A DNA stretch of 7,108 nt from Alphaproteobacteria bacterium (lineage in GTDB: Bacteria; Pseudomonadota; Alphaproteobacteria; ATCC43930; CGMCC-115725): the NCBI GenBank assembly GCA_005888515.1, contig VAZR01000186.1, forward strand, positions 1 to 7,108. Direction: 5' to 3'. The position numbers were made by a program, and so were the translations under genes. Shown here piece after piece: positions 5,782 to 7,108 of the stretch (its first letter is position 1; the number at the start of each line of letters is the position of its first letter). Below the pieces are notes generated by a model. The model was not told the origin of the DNA. It searched no databases and saw only the letters and a list, made by a program, of their open reading frames with translations.

Positions 5782-6852
5782 ATGACGACCAACATGAACC
5801 GGCGGCAATTCCAAACCGCGCTCGGATGGGGTGCCGCCTCGATCGCGCTCGCCGAACTCGGGCTGTCGGGCGCGGCGCGGGCGGAGGAGAATTTTACGCT
5901 GGCTTCGACGGGCGCGACCTGGGGCGAGGGGCTGAAGGCCTCGTTTATCGATGCGTTCGAAGCGAAAACTGGAACAAAGGTCACCCAGGAATTTGCGATT
6001 GACTCGGTGTTCACCGCCAAGGCGATGGCGAGCTGCGGCAACCCGCCCTTCTCTAGCGTCGCGGTATTGCAGGCCGAGGCCAATTTCCTCGCCCTGGGCG
6101 GCTGCTTGCAGAATTATGACCTGTCGATTGTCACCAACTACAAAGACATCATCGACAGCGCCAAGGAGCCAACACGCGCCCAGTTGAAGGATTGGTTCGC
6201 GCCGTTCGTCTTGATCGTGATGGGGCTCGTCTACAACACCAAAGAAGCGCAAAAGCCGACCTCGTACCAGGACCTATTGAACCCGAAATACAAGGGACGG
6301 GTCGGCATCCCGACCTATGGCTGGGTCGGCAATTCCTGGCTGCAGGTATTGAACAAGACTCTGGGGGGCAATGAGGACAATGTCGATCCCGGCATCGGCT
6401 TTCTCGCCGAGCTGGTGAAGAAAAACGACGCGGTAATCATCGAGAACACCGATGCCGCACTGAAGGCCTTCAGCCGCGAAGAGATCGTCATCATGCCGTT
6501 CTGGAACGGCCGCACTGCAGTGTTGCAGAACCAGGGCGTGCCGGTCGCGATCGAATACATCCCGGGCTCGATGCTGGTTGGCAACGGTTTCCCGATCCTC
6601 AAGGGCGGCAAATTCATCGAGAAGATGAACCAATACGTCAACGTCACGCTGGACGGCCAGTACCAGATGATGATGACCAAGCGGTTCTTCTATCCGCCGT
6701 CAAACCGCAACGCCAAACTGCCGCCCGACCTGGAGAAGTATGCGTTTCCCGCCGACAAGGAAAAGAACGTCGTCGCGATCGACTACGAGAAGATGAACGC
6801 CCACAAATCCAAATACCTCGATCGCTGGAACAAGGAAGTGCTCGGCGCCTAG
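5782..6852 (+). CDS. ABC transporter periplasmic substrate-binding protein (PotD/FbpA-like)
   Basis: 356 residues; captures the substrate in the periplasm for the importer whose ATPase follows 28 bp downstream. The N-terminus has a Tat-like signal: NRRQFQ with twin Arg at 7-8, a hydrophobic stretch at 13-29, and an ARA site giving cleavage after Ala34. The mature part starts ENFTLASTGATWGEGLKASFIDAFEAKTGTKV (36-67), the typical first strand and helix of the iron/polyamine/2-aminoethylphosphonate binding-protein group. FVLIVMGLVYNTKEA (142-156) followed by SYQDLLNPKYKGRVGIP (161-177) is the usual interdomain region. EIVIMPFWNGRTAVLQNQGVPVAIEYIPGSM (234-264) is the C-lobe ligand region. There are only two cysteines (85 and 108), which could pair. 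The substrate cannot be named: polyamine, ferric iron and small organic acids are all possible. The good ribosome site supports the start at 5782 over the in-frame ATG at residue 5. Confidence 0.9.
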   Translation: MTTNMNRRQFQTALGWGAASIALAELGLSGAARAEENFTLASTGATWGEGLKASFIDAFEAKTGTKVTQEFAIDSVFTAKAMASCGNPPFSSVAVLQAEANFLALGGCLQNYDLSIVTNYKDIIDSAKEPTRAQLKDWFAPFVLIVMGLVYNTKEAQKPTSYQDLLNPKYKGRVGIPTYGWVGNSWLQVLNKTLGGNEDNVDPGIGFLAELVKKNDAVIIENTDAALKAFSREEIVIMPFWNGRTAVLQNQGVPVAIEYIPGSMLVGNGFPILKGGKFIEKMNQYVNVTLDGQYQMMMTKRFFYPPSNRNAKLPPDLEKYAFPADKEKNVVAIDYEKMNAHKSKYLDRWNKEVLGA

Positions 6853-6880
6853 CGCGCATCGCTTTCGGGCCGGTGTCGCA

Positions 6881-7108
6881 ATGGCCGAGCGCTACGAGCT
6901 CGAAATCCGCGGTCTCGTGAAGCGGTATTCGCCGCAGGTGACGGTCGGCCCGATCTCATTCGATGTCCGGCCCGGCGAGTTCTTTTCACTGTTGGGGCCG
7001 AGCGGTTGCGGCAAGACCACGACGTTGCGCTGCATCGCCGGGTTCGAGAGCTTGAGCGAGGGCTCGATCCGGCTCGCCGGTGCGCGGCTCGACGACAAGC
7101 CGCCGCAT
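6881..7108 (+). CDS. ABC transporter ATP-binding protein (PotA/FbpC-like), N-terminal part, cut by window edge
   Basis: 76 codons in one open frame from the ATG at 6881 to the window edge. Seen: LEIRGLVKRYSP (7-18) with Tyr16 as the expected A-loop aromatic, VGPISFDVRPGEFFSLLGPSGCGKTTTLRCIAGFE (22-56) with the Walker A motif at 39-47, then SEGSIRLAGARLDDKPPH (59-76). This is the start of an import ATPase of the polyamine/iron/opine group, which powers transport on the cytoplasmic side. The Q-loop, signature and Walker B motifs are beyond the edge. It begins 28 bp after the binding-protein stop, so the two are almost certainly in one operon. The ribosome site is weak, so translation may depend partly on the upstream gene. 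Permease genes are expected next. Confidence 0.93.
   Translation, partial: MAERYELEIRGLVKRYSPQVTVGPISFDVRPGEFFSLLGPSGCGKTTTLRCIAGFESLSEGSIRLAGARLDDKPPH

Noticed and set aside
5587..6252. Minus-strand open frame (221 codons) over the reductase end and the binding-protein start
   Set aside because: It spans two well-supported plus-strand genes and shows no domain.
1..7108. CRISPR array, tRNA, insertion sequence, toxin-antitoxin or defence system
   Set aside because: No regularly spaced repeats, cloverleaf-like segment, transposase motif or defence-domain motif was seen on either strand.

Overview
The window is high-GC DNA with the codon habits of an alphaproteobacterium. The best lineage marker is a DUF2125 protein, a family I know mainly from Alphaproteobacteria. 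A Hyphomicrobiales- or Rhodospirillales-like host is my guess and cannot be settled here. There are eight protein genes, two of them cut by the window edges. I found no tRNA, rRNA, CRISPR array, insertion sequence or obvious pseudogene.

Layout. (1) 1-501, minus strand: the N-terminal part of a Kef/NapA-type cation:proton antiporter with a GTG start; it runs off the left edge. (2) 502-783: non-coding, holding two short perfect palindromes. (3) 784-2888, minus strand: a two-gene unit. A 222-residue protein made of two related alpha/beta-barrel-like halves comes first, followed 26 bp later by an amidase-signature hydrolase with an intact Lys-Ser-Ser triad. (4) 2889-3001: a divergent promoter region. 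(5) 3002-3599, plus strand: a 76-residue protein with one C-terminal membrane helix, then a 112-residue antibiotic-biosynthesis-monooxygenase (ABM) fold protein. (6) 3600-4628, minus strand: the membrane-anchored DUF2125 protein. Its stop codon directly abuts the stop of the ABM gene. (7) 4691-5680, plus strand: a zinc-free MDR reductase of the 2-enoyl thioester reductase (MECR/ETR) type. (8) 5782-6852, plus strand: a periplasmic binding protein with a Tat-like signal, then from 6881 the start of its ABC ATPase, which runs off the right edge.

How the genes may work together. The right side is the beginning of a PotD/FbpA-type ABC importer; permease genes would be expected beyond the right edge. 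An importer, an enoyl-thioester-type reductase, an amidase and two small alpha/beta-barrel proteins could form a local uptake-and-degradation set for an amide- or amine-containing compound. This is inference from proximity: the genes lie in several transcription units on both strands, and the DUF2125 gene between them is probably unrelated. I see no clear evidence of a wholly new defence or mobile system. The most unusual elements are the duplicated barrel protein coupled to the amidase, the unknown small membrane protein, the zero-gap convergent stops and a possibly leaderless DUF2125 start.
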